Shown here piece after piece: positions 15,402 through 24,170 of a DNA stretch of 61,870 nucleotides (within the stretch, counting starts at the first letter, position 1; each line of letters opens with the position of its first letter). Under the pieces are notes generated by a model. It was given only the letters and a program-made list of their open reading frames with translations. It made no database searches and was not told the origin of the DNA. A program made the position numbers and the translations under genes. Source of the DNA: JADGQN01 sp035315185 (GTDB taxonomy: Bacteria > Desulfobacterota > Syntrophorhabdia > Syntrophorhabdales > WCHB1-27); the NCBI GenBank assembly GCA_035315185.1, contig DATFYE010000146.1, positions 1 to 61,870 on the forward strand, in the 5' to 3' direction.

Positions 15402-16730
15402 ATGAGTGGTATCTTTGGGTTCATAGGTAAGGGCAATGCATTCGTCGAAGTAAAGACTGGTCTTGAAAACCTCTCTCACAGGGGACAGGAAAGCTGGGGC
15501 ATTGTGTCAGGACTGAAAGACGGCTCTTTTTCGGAAGTAAGAAGGGTAGGATCAATTTTCCAGGCGTCCCCGCTCAGCCGATTGCACGCCGGTTCTGTTG
15601 CTATCGGCCAGGTCCGTTATCCTACGGCCGGAGAGGCCAGTGAGCGGAATTCGCAACCCATAGTCGGCAGTTCTAAAAAAGAAAAAATCGCGGTGGTCCA
15701 TAACGGCCATATTCCCCGTTACAAGCAATTGATGGAGGAGATTGGAGGTCTCTTTCAAACAGAAACCGACACGGAAGTGATCCTTCAGATGATCGCCAGG
15801 GCTGAAGGCGCAACGCTCCTTGAAAAGGCAAAAAAGACCTTGAGTGTTCTGGGACGGGAGGCTGCCTTCAGCCTTATACTGCTCCATAAAGGACAATTGA
15901 TTGCGGCTCGAGACCCATTCGGATTTCGACCACTTTCAGTGGCAAGAAGAGGCGAAGAAGGTGACTACGAATGGGCGGTGGGTTCTGAAACGTGCGCTTT
16001 TCATGACCGGTTCGAGTGGATAGGAGATGTCGAACCTGGGCAAATGGTGGTAATGGATGGAGAGCACGCCCGGACAGTCTCTTTTGCGGCGCCTCATCCC
16101 CGCCCCTGTATGCTGGAATGCCTTGATTTCGCTTCCCCGGCCAGTCGGGTTTTTTCAATCAATATCTACGACTTTCGGGAAAAGGCCGGAGCAAGGCTGG
16201 CGAAAGGCGAAAACCAAAAGGCTGATATGGTTATTCCTATTCCCAGAGCAGCCATACCCGGCGCCCTCGGCTTTCACGCTGTCACTGAAATACCTTATAA
16301 ACAGGCTATCAGTACGATTGGCGAAATCGGCAGGATTTTTATAGTCTCAAAAGAAAAGGACAGGTTGGAGAAAGCCGAGAAGAAGTTTCAGATTAACCGG
16401 GAGATGGTGAGAGGAAAAGAAATCTTGCTGATCGATACGCTCCTGGTCCGGGGATCAACCGCCATGGTCTTGATTCCCAAATTACGCGAGGCAGGGGTCA
16501 AGAAGATTCATCTCCGTCTCACTGCGCAACCGCCGCGTTTTCCTTGCCTCATGGGGATGGCTCTGGCCAAGCCGGGAGAGCTATTGGGTACGAACCGTAC
16601 CGATGCAGACCTGAAGAGCTTACTTCATGTGGATACTTTCAGGTATCTAAAGACTGAAGAGCTGAGAGAACTGAGCGGTACAGATTTCTGTGATGCGTGT
16701 CTGACGGGAAGGTATCCCTTTCCGGTGTAA
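15402..16730 (+). CDS. amidophosphoribosyltransferase-like protein lacking the nucleophile Cys
   Basis: 442 aa with the two-domain layout of PurF (N-terminal Ntn glutamine amidotransferase, C-terminal phosphoribosyltransferase). The protein begins MSGIFGFIG, so the residue exposed after Met removal is Ser, not the invariant Cys nucleophile. Other glutaminase-site residues remain (RYPTAG, SQP, VVHNGH, TDTEVI, RDPFGFRPL). The PRPP loop, normally DDSIVRGTT, reads IDTLLVRGST, and the flexible loop before it is altered. It therefore may not be a purine enzyme; it could be ammonia-dependent or regulatory. It is adjacent to a Tat flavodoxin rather than to purine genes. Confidence 0.8.
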   Translation: MSGIFGFIGKGNAFVEVKTGLENLSHRGQESWGIVSGLKDGSFSEVRRVGSIFQASPLSRLHAGSVAIGQVRYPTAGEASERNSQPIVGSSKKEKIAVVHNGHIPRYKQLMEEIGGLFQTETDTEVILQMIARAEGATLLEKAKKTLSVLGREAAFSLILLHKGQLIAARDPFGFRPLSVARRGEEGDYEWAVGSETCAFHDRFEWIGDVEPGQMVVMDGEHARTVSFAAPHPRPCMLECLDFASPASRVFSINIYDFREKAGARLAKGENQKADMVIPIPRAAIPGALGFHAVTEIPYKQAISTIGEIGRIFIVSKEKDRLEKAEKKFQINREMVRGKEILLIDTLLVRGSTAMVLIPKLREAGVKKIHLRLTAQPPRFPCLMGMALAKPGELLGTNRTDADLKSLLHVDTFRYLKTEELRELSGTDFCDACLTGRYPFPV

Positions 16731-16874
16731 TTCGGTCTCCATCTTAAATCCAAATCACTATAAGCTCTGGTAACTTATTTTCGTACCTGGACACCCGGAG
16801 TCCTCAAAATGTGCTTCCCGTATGCTTGTGCTTGTCGTTTTCGTTCCTAACCTTAACCTCAACCTTGGTTTTTA

Positions 16875-19091
16875 TTACGGCGTTGTTGCGTCGCGTTTTT
16901 CCGCCGGGAAGGATACGGAGAAGGTGCTGCCTCCTGAATCTGCGCAATCTTTTGCGGCCTTGCAATGATCGCACAAGGAAATGTCACCAGGACAGAGGCC
17001 CTGGTCGGTGGGTATGTAACAACAGCGCTTGCTCTTCATGGAAAGCTCAAAACCGAAGCGTCTCGCATAGAGCTTCATCCTGAGGAGTTCGAGCCCTTTC
17101 CCCCCTGCCCCAAAATCGTAAGGGTTCTTGGACGAGTAAAGCTCCGTCTCCTCTGTGTGGAACAGGCCGTCAAACACGTACGGCTGAGCCTCCTCCGGAA
17201 TACCTACTCCTGTGTCAGCAACGTGAATCCAGATCCTGTTCTCCTTTTCCTCGACAGTAACCGTGACGAGCCCGCCATCGGGCGTGTTCTCGATTGCATT
17301 TTTCAGAAGGCCCTCAATGATCTCGCTCACGATGCGCGGGTCCATGTAGATGTAGAGATCGCTCTCCCCTTGTACACAGAGCTCCACATGCCTGTGGGCT
17401 GCCCTCTGCCTGGTCTTCTCCACAGCGAGCTGAGCGAAGGGATACAGGTCGACCGGTTGAAATAACTCTGTGCCGCCTGAGATGTACTGGTTCAACCACT
17501 CCTTCAAAGCTCCCCAGTGGGACCATACTTCGGCTGGTACGTTTCCGAAACCATCCATACGTTGCCGCAATATATCGAGCTCATCGGTCAGGGTAGTTGC
17601 TTCCAGCTCCTGCGATGTTCTGAATATCTCATCGGTTTCTCTCTGGATCCTCAGGAGACGCTCCGCATTTCTTTCGAGAGCAGCCAGGATCCCTTTGAAG
17701 CTTGAGCCCAGAGATGAAGCTTCTATCTTGCGTTGCAGCACCCTCAGGTTGCCCTGGATCACGGCCAGCGGTGTTTTTAATTCATGAGAGATATGATTCA
17801 CTGCCTTCGTCTTCACCCTGTTAAGCTGCTCCAACTCCTTGTGGGATCTCAGTAGCGCCTCTTCTGCAAGTTTCCGCTCGGTGACGTCACGAAGATAGAC
17901 CAGAGAAACCGGCTCATTGCGGTAGATGATGCCCGTGGCTGAAACCTCGATGAAGATCGTTCTTCCATCCTTTGTGATGCTTTTGAATTCGTATCGAGAG
18001 GGGACAGTTTCACCCTTCCACCTTCGGTGGTTGATGCTCTTCACTCGTTCCTGATCGTCAGGGTGGACAACGATGGTGACCGGTTTCCCGATGATCTCCG
18101 CCGAAGAATCGTAGCCGAACATTTCGACGAACCTTTTATTGACGTATTGATGTTGTCCCTGCCTTATGATCGCCACTCCGTCGTTCGAGTGCTCGATGGC
18201 TGTCCGATACCGCTCCTCGCTCTCCGCAAGCGCATCTTCTGCCTCCTTGCGCTTACTGATGTCGCGCATGGTACCCTCGTGGTATATAACGCCCTCCGGA
18301 CGCTCACGGGCGACACGGGAGTTAATGGAGACCCAGTGGATAGTTCCGTCATGGCGGCGCATCTTGACTTCGTAATTCTGCACAGCACCGTGTATCCGGA
18401 GAAGTTCAACAAGGTCGTCTCGATCAGCTGGATCAACATATAGTTGTGTGCCTATGTCCGTAATCGACTCTATGAGCTCTTCGGGAGTGTCATACCCATG
18501 GATACGGGCAAGAGAGGGGTTCGCGGTGATGAACCGTCCGTCGAGGGTGGCCTGGAATATCCCTTCAGTCGCATTTTCATATATCTTTCGATATTTTTCT
18601 TCGGCTTGCTGAAGCTTTGCCTCCATCTGCCGACGCCTCGTCACATCTCGCACATAGACGGCGATGCGCGTGACCTGGCCGTTTTCATCCGAAACGATAT
18701 AAAGACTATGATCCAGGAAGCGATCTCTCCATTCCGCTACAAAACGCACCGGTGCTCCGGAGCGGATTGCTTCATCTGCCTTCGTCCTGGCAAATTGAGC
18801 GAGCGATGGGGGAATCAGATCGTAGACCGCGGTGCCAAGAATATTCTGCACGGTCGTATGGTACGCACGCGCCGCACTCTCGTTGGCTGCGAGGATGACC
18901 CCGTCTTTATCCATAAGGAATGCGATGTCGGTAGTAGCATTCAGAAGTGCATGGACGTCATCTTCGCTCTTCTTGAGCCCTATCTGAGCTTCCTCGCGCT
19001 CCAGTTCGCAGACCTCCAGGGTGGAGGCCGCCTCACTTTGTTGGCGTGACTCAGCGAATAGTTCATCTCTTATCTTTTCTTTTTCTTGCAT
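16875..19091 (-). CDS. triple-PAS sensor histidine kinase with Cys-rich C-terminal insert
   Basis: About 738 aa from ATG 19091 (the frame is open to a GTG at 19124, but a TATAAT-like box lies just there, favouring 19091). A coiled N-terminus is followed by three PAS/PAC domains (about residues 45-155, 175-285, 295-405), a HisKA domain with NHISHELKTPLAVIQ, a four-helix linker, and HATPase (N-box LLKNAIENTP, G1 DTGVGIPE, G2 GAGGKGLEL). Near the end lies a Cys-rich stretch CCYIPTDQGLCPGDISLC plus further Cys. No response regulator is adjacent. No membrane helix is seen, so it is cytoplasmic. Confidence 0.9.
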   Translation of the reverse strand: MQEKEKIRDELFAESRQQSEAASTLEVCELEREEAQIGLKKSEDDVHALLNATTDIAFLMDKDGVILAANESAARAYHTTVQNILGTAVYDLIPPSLAQFARTKADEAIRSGAPVRFVAEWRDRFLDHSLYIVSDENGQVTRIAVYVRDVTRRRQMEAKLQQAEEKYRKIYENATEGIFQATLDGRFITANPSLARIHGYDTPEELIESITDIGTQLYVDPADRDDLVELLRIHGAVQNYEVKMRRHDGTIHWVSINSRVARERPEGVIYHEGTMRDISKRKEAEDALAESEERYRTAIEHSNDGVAIIRQGQHQYVNKRFVEMFGYDSSAEIIGKPVTIVVHPDDQERVKSINHRRWKGETVPSRYEFKSITKDGRTIFIEVSATGIIYRNEPVSLVYLRDVTERKLAEEALLRSHKELEQLNRVKTKAVNHISHELKTPLAVIQGNLRVLQRKIEASSLGSSFKGILAALERNAERLLRIQRETDEIFRTSQELEATTLTDELDILRQRMDGFGNVPAEVWSHWGALKEWLNQYISGGTELFQPVDLYPFAQLAVEKTRQRAAHRHVELCVQGESDLYIYMDPRIVSEIIEGLLKNAIENTPDGGLVTVTVEEKENRIWIHVADTGVGIPEEAQPYVFDGLFHTEETELYSSKNPYDFGAGGKGLELLRMKLYARRFGFELSMKSKRCCYIPTDQGLCPGDISLCDHCKAAKDCADSGGSTFSVSFPAEKRDATTP

Positions 19092-19197
19092 GGTCCGCAC
19101 TTTCGCAAAAAGCCTATACGCCACTATTATAAGACATTTTTAGCGCTTACAAAACGAAAATGGATGCGGATGGGGCGAAGACGCGGCCTTCTCCCTG

Positions 19198-19419
19198 CTA
19201 ATCCTCTTTGCTTGACCCGTGTCCCTTGCCCCGTGGCCCTAGCTTAGCCAACTCCTGCTGGACTTCCTGCCACATATGGCCGTGGAGAGTGAGCTTAAGC
19301 TTACAGAAGGGGCAGACAATCTCCGCTCCTTCTGTAATCCCATCGAGCGGATGATCCGTCTTGCGGCCGCAGATCGGGCAGGTAAAAGGCAGGGTTTTCT
19401 CTTTAGTCTGTTTACCCAA
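19198..19419 (-). CDS. small double-CxxC zinc-ribbon protein
   Basis: 73 aa with CPICGRKTDHP and CPFCKLKLTLHGHMW, giving four Cys spaced as a zinc ribbon, and a short helical tail. It starts at TTG 19419 with GAGGG upstream, overlapping the end of the DsbA-like gene by 8 nt, so translation is probably coupled. The last residues (GPRGKGHGSSKED) are encoded by a family B repeat arm. Function unknown. Confidence 0.7.
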   Translation of the reverse strand: MGKQTKEKTLPFTCPICGRKTDHPLDGITEGAEIVCPFCKLKLTLHGHMWQEVQQELAKLGPRGKGHGSSKED

Positions 19420-20035
19420 GGTTTGCCCTCACAAGCTTTTCCAACGCCTCATACGGCTGGGCACCCGTGATTCTGTCGGGACCCATCACAAAGGTAGGAA
19501 CGGCTGTAATGCCCAGCTGCTTTGCCCTATCCCAGTCAGCGTCAACAGCATGTTTGCAGGCCCCTGACATAAGTGCGCTCCTGGCTTCTTCGCCGGGAAG
19601 GCCCAACGTGCTTGCGATACTGACGAGCTCATCCACTCTACCGACGTTCTTGCCATCCACAAAGTACGCTTTGAAGACCGCCCTGTGGAAAGCGTCACCA
19701 GCATTCTGTGCCTCTGCCCACTTCGCCAGTTCCTGGGCGAGACGGGTGTTGTATGTCTTGGTTCGTTCGCCGAGGGGAATGCCAAGCTCCGCGGCGGCTT
19801 CTTTCAGACGCGCCTGAACCTTGTTGATATCTATTTTCGCGCCTTTGAAGAGGTCGGCCAACGCCAGACCCTCGTCAGGGAGTTCAGGGTGGAGCGGGAA
19901 AGCAACCCACATTATTTCGAAGTCATAGGCTTTTCGCAGCTGATCAATACGCACGGTACTGAAGTAGCACCAGGGTCAGCCAAAGTCAGAAAATATTTCT
20001 AAAACTGCATGGCCCTTCATAGCTAAATCACTCAT
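19412..20035 (-). CDS. selenocysteine-containing DsbA-family thioredoxin-fold protein (UGA = Sec20)
   Basis: 207 aa protein of the DsbA/FrnE/2-hydroxychromene-2-carboxylate isomerase fold. TGA at 19976-19978 is in frame within SDFG-U-PWCYFS, exactly where the family has the first Cys of CPWC. The ATG at 20035 is preceded by GGAGGG. Downstream HPELPDEG, the helical insertion and the cis-Pro strand AVPTFVMG are as expected. Without recoding the call would begin at GTG 19954 and lose the active site. A SECIS was not evident: GGTGCT/AGTACC pairs close to the UGA but its loop lacks the usual G. No signal peptide, so probably cytoplasmic. Confidence 0.85.
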
Positions 20036-20063
20036 AGAGAACCCTCCCCGGAATTGACAGTCT

Positions 20064-20753
20064 TCACTTCCTTATCACTACCCACAATCCGCCCTCATCC
20101 ATGACCTCGGCGTGGGCAGCAAGCCGACTCCCGACGACATGTTGCCTTATTGCCTGTTCGCTGATCTCTTTCTTCCCAATCTCCAGGTTCAGTTCACGCG
20201 ACCGCCTTCCAAGACTCAAAATGACACTATTGGGCGTATATTTGCCAAATCCACCACCAACAAAAGCCAGCCCAGCCGGTTTCAGGACCCGGGAAATAGC
20301 ACCTAAATCAGCGTCAAAGAGCTCAGGGAAGAAGAAAGCGCCCCGAAAAATAGCAAGGTCAACCCTCTCATCCCCCACGTTGCCAAGGCAGGCATCGGTC
20401 TCGATCACCTCAATCTTGTCCTTGACTCCCGATTTCTTTGCCTGTTCGAGGAAGAACGTGCCCATCCCGGAAGGAAAGGAAGCAATAACGAATCGGCTGC
20501 CCACCCCCTCCTTTATCAGAGAGAATATAACCCCACAGAAAGGTCCGATTTCAAGCACCACACCTTCACGACGTCCATAAAGCTCCATAATATGTCGCGC
20601 AAGATAAGGATAGACCGGCTCCCACAGTTGGTCGATCTCCTCAATGAGCTCTAAACCCACGACCCTCCTGACATGCAAACACCATAGCAAAGCATAAGAC
20701 AAGTTCCTGGCAAGGTCAATCTCAGTCGTCGCCCATGACAAGTACCGCTGCAC
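20064..20753 (-). CDS. class I SAM-dependent methyltransferase
   Basis: 229 aa from GTG 20753. Motif I is VVLEIGPFCGVIFSLI near residue 66; the acidic loop and EVIETDACLG segments follow, and SRVLKPAGLAFVGGGFGKY is a typical post-motif strand. It overlaps the 3' end of the alcohol dehydrogenase by 32 nt, which suggests coupling, though a later start around residue 15 cannot be excluded. It lies 28 nt before the Sec-DsbA gene on the same strand. Substrate unknown. Confidence 0.75.
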   Translation of the reverse strand: MQRYLSWATTEIDLARNLSYALLWCLHVRRVVGLELIEEIDQLWEPVYPYLARHIMELYGRREGVVLEIGPFCGVIFSLIKEGVGSRFVIASFPSGMGTFFLEQAKKSGVKDKIEVIETDACLGNVGDERVDLAIFRGAFFFPELFDADLGAISRVLKPAGLAFVGGGFGKYTPNSVILSLGRRSRELNLEIGKKEISEQAIRQHVVGSRLAAHAEVMDEGGLWVVIRK

Positions 20754-21735
20754 CCGTCAAAGCACCGCTGCGCAGGGCTTCCAACGCCTCATTTGCCTGC
20801 TCGAGAGGATACGGCCGCGATTCAACCTTGAGGGGAACTTTGGCAGCAATAGCGAGGAATTCTTCGGCGTCGGTGCGGCTCAGGTTTGCAACCGACCTGA
20901 CAACTCTCTCCTCCCAGAGTAAGCGGTACGGAAAAGACGGGATGTCGCTCATGTGTATACCGCCGCAGACCACGGTCCCGCCTTTGTCAGTCGCACGCAG
21001 AGCCGCCGGCACTAACCCGCCGACCGGCGCAAAGATAATGGCGGCGTCGAGCTGTTCCGGAGGCATAGCATCAGAGTCACCCGCCCATACGGCGCCAACC
21101 TGGCGTGCAAATGCCTGGCCCTCGGTATCGCCCGGTTTCGTGAAGGCATATACGGCCTTGCCTTGAGCGGCCGCAACCTGCGCTATCAGATGCGCCGCCG
21201 CTCCAAATCCATAGATGCCCAAACGTGTGACGTCCTTTCCTGCCATACGAAAGGAGCGATAGCCGATGAGCCCTGCGCAGAGCAAGGGGGCTGCCTCTAC
21301 ACTGGCATAAGATGCAGGTACGCGAAAACAGTATCTCTGATCTGCAACAGTATACTCGGCATAGCCGCCATCCCGCGTATAGCCTGTAAAGAGCGCGTGC
21401 TCACACAGGTTTTCCTGGTCTCGCGCACAGTAGCGACACGAGCCACAAGTGTAGCCGAGCCATGGTACACCGATCCGATCCCCTGAAGAAAAGTCTTTGA
21501 CGGCAGCACCGACCTCAACAACGGTCCCCACGATTTCGTGTCCCAGGATCAAAGGCAGCTTCGGATGGGGAAGTTCACCGTCAAACACGTGCAGATCAGT
21601 CCGACAGACGCCACAGGTATCTATCTTGATCAGCACATCGTTGGCGGCCGGGAGCGGAACAGCCATCTCCCTGAGCAGCAAAGGCTTACCCGGTTGCTCG
21701 AGTACCATGGCGCGCATTTTATCCGGAATTGTCAT
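20722..21735 (-). CDS. zinc-dependent alcohol dehydrogenase (AdhA/AdhP-like)
   Basis: 337 aa MDR dehydrogenase. Catalytic zinc: Cys in CGVCRTDLHV and the GHE motif. Structural zinc: four Cys in CGSCRYCARDQENLC. The coenzyme fold shows GIYGFGAAAHL. The frame is open upstream to 21819, but ATG 21735 (MTIPDKMRAMVLE) follows GGGAG and gives the normal N-terminus. DLHVFDGELPHPKLPLILGH is typical of propanol-preferring ADHs. It likely heads the operon ADH - methyltransferase - Sec-DsbA - zinc ribbon. Confidence 0.88.
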   Translation of the reverse strand: MTIPDKMRAMVLEQPGKPLLLREMAVPLPAANDVLIKIDTCGVCRTDLHVFDGELPHPKLPLILGHEIVGTVVEVGAAVKDFSSGDRIGVPWLGYTCGSCRYCARDQENLCEHALFTGYTRDGGYAEYTVADQRYCFRVPASYASVEAAPLLCAGLIGYRSFRMAGKDVTRLGIYGFGAAAHLIAQVAAAQGKAVYAFTKPGDTEGQAFARQVGAVWAGDSDAMPPEQLDAAIIFAPVGGLVPAALRATDKGGTVVCGGIHMSDIPSFPYRLLWEERVVRSVANLSRTDAEEFLAIAAKVPLKVESRPYPLEQANEALEALRSGALTGAAVLVMGDD

Positions 21736-21856
21736 TTCTGTGCTCCCGGGTATTCGCAAAGACCCGTCATGGCCCTGTCCGACTCTACATTCATTGTAGC
21801 TCAAGGAGGCAATAAACACAAAGCATTATAAGATGGTCAGAAGGTGTGGCCTGGAG

Positions 21857-22212
21857 CTACCTGAAGTAATGATAGAGCAGGTCGACGCGGCCGCGCTTGA
21901 CCAGGCGCATACCCGAGAACTTCATGATCTCCCTGATTCTCGCCTTGTACTCCCCCTTGTAGCACTGGCTCTCACATTTCTTGCACATGGGTTTCGGGTC
22001 TGAGGGCATCGGAGCCGCATGTTTATGCCGTAAGTCAGAAGCCTCTTGCAATCGCGGCAGACAAGGATCGGCCTTCTCTCGATCTGCTCGATATCCAGCT
22101 GCTTCAAGAAGAATGGGGCTTTTGCTCCTTCGTGCTTCTCGCCGCAGTAGATGGCCACAAAGCGGAGCAGCGTGCGGATGTCAGATTTTTCCTTCGACGA
22201 TATATCCTGCAT
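21857..22212 (-). pseudogene. nitrous-oxide-stimulated promoter family protein, frameshifted
   Basis: Two overlapping frames together encode one member of this short Cys-rich family. Frame 1 gives FVAIYCGEKHEG, then CRDCKRLLTYGINMRLRCP; frame 2 continues SDPKPMCKKCESQCYKGEYKARIREIMKFSGMR. The join falls in a run of three Cs on the coding strand (plus 22004-22006); one further C restores a full reading frame with the family's CxxC and CY motifs. It is either a real lesion or a base error. The upstream region keeps a palindrome matching the HcpR consensus. Confidence 0.75.
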
Positions 22213-22264
22213 GTTCGTCACGAGCACTCAGAAGGTAGTATACATCAGGACGCGCTAGGTCCGT

Positions 22265-22278
22265 TTGACCTGGGTCAA
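22265..22278. promoter_or_regulatory. HcpR-like (CRP/FNR family) palindromic operator
   Basis: A perfect palindrome TTGACC-TG-GGTCAA lies 53 nt upstream of the start of the frameshifted gene. It equals the consensus TTGACCnnGGTCAA that I recall for HcpR, the nitrosative-stress regulator of Deltaproteobacteria, which fits a nitrogen-oxide-linked target. No hcpR gene is in the window. Confidence 0.6.
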
Positions 22279-22362
22279 GAAAACAGTCAAAGGCTAAGGC
22301 ACGCAAGGTTGTACCCGCAGAGCCCTAAAATTTAGTTGACAAAAAAAAGCGCGACCGCTAGG

Positions 22363-22566
22363 ATGTTCGGCGTGAAAAGACCGGCAAAGAACTCTATTGT
22401 CAGCTTCTGTGATTTCATGTGCAGATACGCAGAAATACCGAAAGAAGGAGCTCTTGACGGTTCGGGAAGCTGCCGAACCTTCATCGCCGTATATTGTAAT
22501 CGCAGGAAAACGTTTGTCCCCAAGAATATGGCCTGCAGTCAAAAGCAGGTGCGCCAAAAGAAGTAG
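22363..22566 (+). CDS. small Cys-rich protein, unknown function
   Basis: 67 aa from ATG 22363 (open upstream to TTG 22336). Cys are spaced as FCDFMCRYAE, GSGSCRTFIAVYC, then MAC, a C-x3-C-x20-C-x7-C pattern that could bind metal. The ALDGSGSCRTFIAVYC wording resembles small conserved proteins of anaerobes, but I cannot name a family. TTGACA-17 nt-TAGGAT (22336-22364) looks like a promoter but overlaps the start, which argues for a later start or against the promoter. Confidence 0.45.
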   Translation: MFGVKRPAKNSIVSFCDFMCRYAEIPKEGALDGSGSCRTFIAVYCNRRKTFVPKNMACSQKQVRQKK

Positions 22567-22676
22567 CCATAAAAACTCTTGCCGGGAACTTTATCTTGGT
22601 CTATAAATAGAATTCACAGCCCGTTGGTCGATAAAGACGAACAGCGAATCAATATCAGGGAGGAGCTAGTCACAGA

Positions 22677-23231
22677 ATGACTCGGGAAGAAGCTGTCCAG
22701 CTTTTACACACGTACGTTAAGAATGACCGCATGCTCAACCACTGCTACGCCACCGAAGCAGTGATGAGGGCCCTGGCTCAGAAGCTGGGCCGGAATGAAG
22801 AGCAATGGGCAATGGCAGGCCTTCTGCACGATCTCGATACTGAGCTGACCAATGCTGACCTGAAGGTACACGGCAAGGAGACGGAAAGGATCCTCAGAGA
22901 AAAGGGCGTCGATGAAGAGACGATTGACGCCATCGTTATGCACAATGAGACGCTGACGGGGAAGAAGCGGACCAGCGAGTTCCAGCATGCTCTGGCTGCG
23001 GGAGAGACCATTACAGGCATGATAGTGGCCACGGCGCTGGTCTATCCGGATAAGAGGCTTGAAAGTGTAAAACCGAAATCGGTCACGAAGAGAATGAAAG
23101 AAAAGGCGTTTGCAGCGTCAGTTAATCGCGACATCATAATGGAGTGCGAGGATATCGGAATACCTTTGGAAGAATTCGTACAGCTCAGCCTGGAGGCGAT
23201 GAAGAATATCGCCACGCAACTGGGTCTCTGA
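22677..23231 (+). CDS. HD/HDIG-domain phosphohydrolase
   Basis: 184 aa. Metal-site residues of the HD superfamily are seen: His in NHCYATEAVMRAL, HD in GLLHDLDTE, a later His in VMHNETLTG. The rest is helical, with ALAAGETITGMIVATALVYP typical of the single-domain HDIG group. GGGAGGA precedes ATG 22677. Likely hydrolyses a phosphate ester or nucleotide; the substrate is not inferable. It is followed after 28 nt by the YgjP-like gene. Confidence 0.85.
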   Translation: MTREEAVQLLHTYVKNDRMLNHCYATEAVMRALAQKLGRNEEQWAMAGLLHDLDTELTNADLKVHGKETERILREKGVDEETIDAIVMHNETLTGKKRTSEFQHALAAGETITGMIVATALVYPDKRLESVKPKSVTKRMKEKAFAASVNRDIIMECEDIGIPLEEFVQLSLEAMKNIATQLGL

Positions 23232-23259
23232 GAAAGGCTGCGAAGGCGCGGGGGGACCC

Positions 23260-23997
23260 ATGAAGGGGCACAAAGACCAGCAAACGAGTAGGGGGCCGTC
23301 AGAACAAGCCGCTGGCGCGTGCGGGTACCTGCTGGTAAGGAGCAGCCGGCGCAGGAAAACGATGACCTTGCGCATCGACCGCCTCGGAAGAGTCGTGATC
23401 AGGGCGCCGCTGTACACGGTCAAGAAGGAGGTGGACAGGTTCTTTGAGCAGAATAGAGCGTGGGTCAGAAGAAAGCTGGCCGAACGATACACTCTGCAGA
23501 AAATGTGCAAGCCGAAAAGCTTCGTGCCCGGAGAAGAGTTCCTGTTCCTGGGGAAATCCTATCCACTGAGGCTCGGGGAGACAAACGGCGGCATACCTAG
23601 CATCTCTTTCTGTTCACGCGGTTTCACTTTGCCCGAGAACCATACCAGCAAAGCAAGATGTCTCTTCATTACGTGGTACAAAACAAAGGCCTGGGAGAAG
23701 ATCACAGAAAGAGTGCTCCATTACAGCAGACAACTCAATCTCATACCACAAGAGATCAGACTTATGACAGCACGTACTCAATGGGGCTCCTGTTCGCCGG
23801 ACAACCGTCTTTCCTTCAACTGGAAGCTCGTTATGGCGGCAGATACATTTATTGACTACGTGGTGGTCCATGAGCTTCTCCATATCAGAGAGAAAAACCA
23901 TTCTCTCCGTTTCTGGGAGGCTCTTAAATCACTCATGCCCGATTACAAGGAACGCAAGGCCTGGCTTGACGAAAACGGCCATCTGCTGAACATATAG
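23260..23997 (+). CDS. YgjP-type zinc metalloprotease-like protein (DUF45/WLM-like)
   Basis: 245 aa. The zinc motif VVHELLHIREKNHS (HExxH variant HELLH plus a distal His) lies near residue 205, preceded by the family signature TQWGSCSPDNRLSFNW. The N-terminal half has the usual beta-rich domain (RKTMTLRIDRLGRVVIRAP) and a helix with WVRRKLAER. No signal peptide, so cytoplasmic. Cellular targets of this family are largely unknown. Confidence 0.85.
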   Translation: MKGHKDQQTSRGPSEQAAGACGYLLVRSSRRRKTMTLRIDRLGRVVIRAPLYTVKKEVDRFFEQNRAWVRRKLAERYTLQKMCKPKSFVPGEEFLFLGKSYPLRLGETNGGIPSISFCSRGFTLPENHTSKARCLFITWYKTKAWEKITERVLHYSRQLNLIPQEIRLMTARTQWGSCSPDNRLSFNWKLVMAADTFIDYVVVHELLHIREKNHSLRFWEALKSLMPDYKERKAWLDENGHLLNI

Positions 23998-23998
23998 T

Positions 23999-24166
23999 GG
24001 CAAGGGTCACGGGTCAGGGGACAAGGAAACGCAATCAAATGTGGCGATATTCATTACACCTGAAGTATTGCGCTGTTCTTCTCGAGTGGATCGATTTTGT
24101 TGTAAGTGGGCCTTCGCCGTGTCTTTTTTCCGTGACCCTTGCCCCTTGACCCATGACCCGTGAGGT
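23999..24166. repeat. paired inverted repeat of GGGTCA/TGACCC units (family B)
   Basis: The left arm (about 23999-24027, GGCAAGGGTCACGGGTCAGG) and right arm (about 24130-24165, CCGTGACCCTTGCCCCTTGA type) are separated by about 100 nt of non-repeat sequence. It ends just before the Yip1-family start, whose GAGG Shine-Dalgarno is part of the right arm. Confidence 0.7.
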
Positions 24167-24170
24167 TATT

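Noticed and set aside
22336..22364. Sigma-70 promoter TTGACA-17-TAGGAT
   Set aside because: It overlaps the only sensible start of the small Cys-rich gene, so it was not listed as a separate feature.
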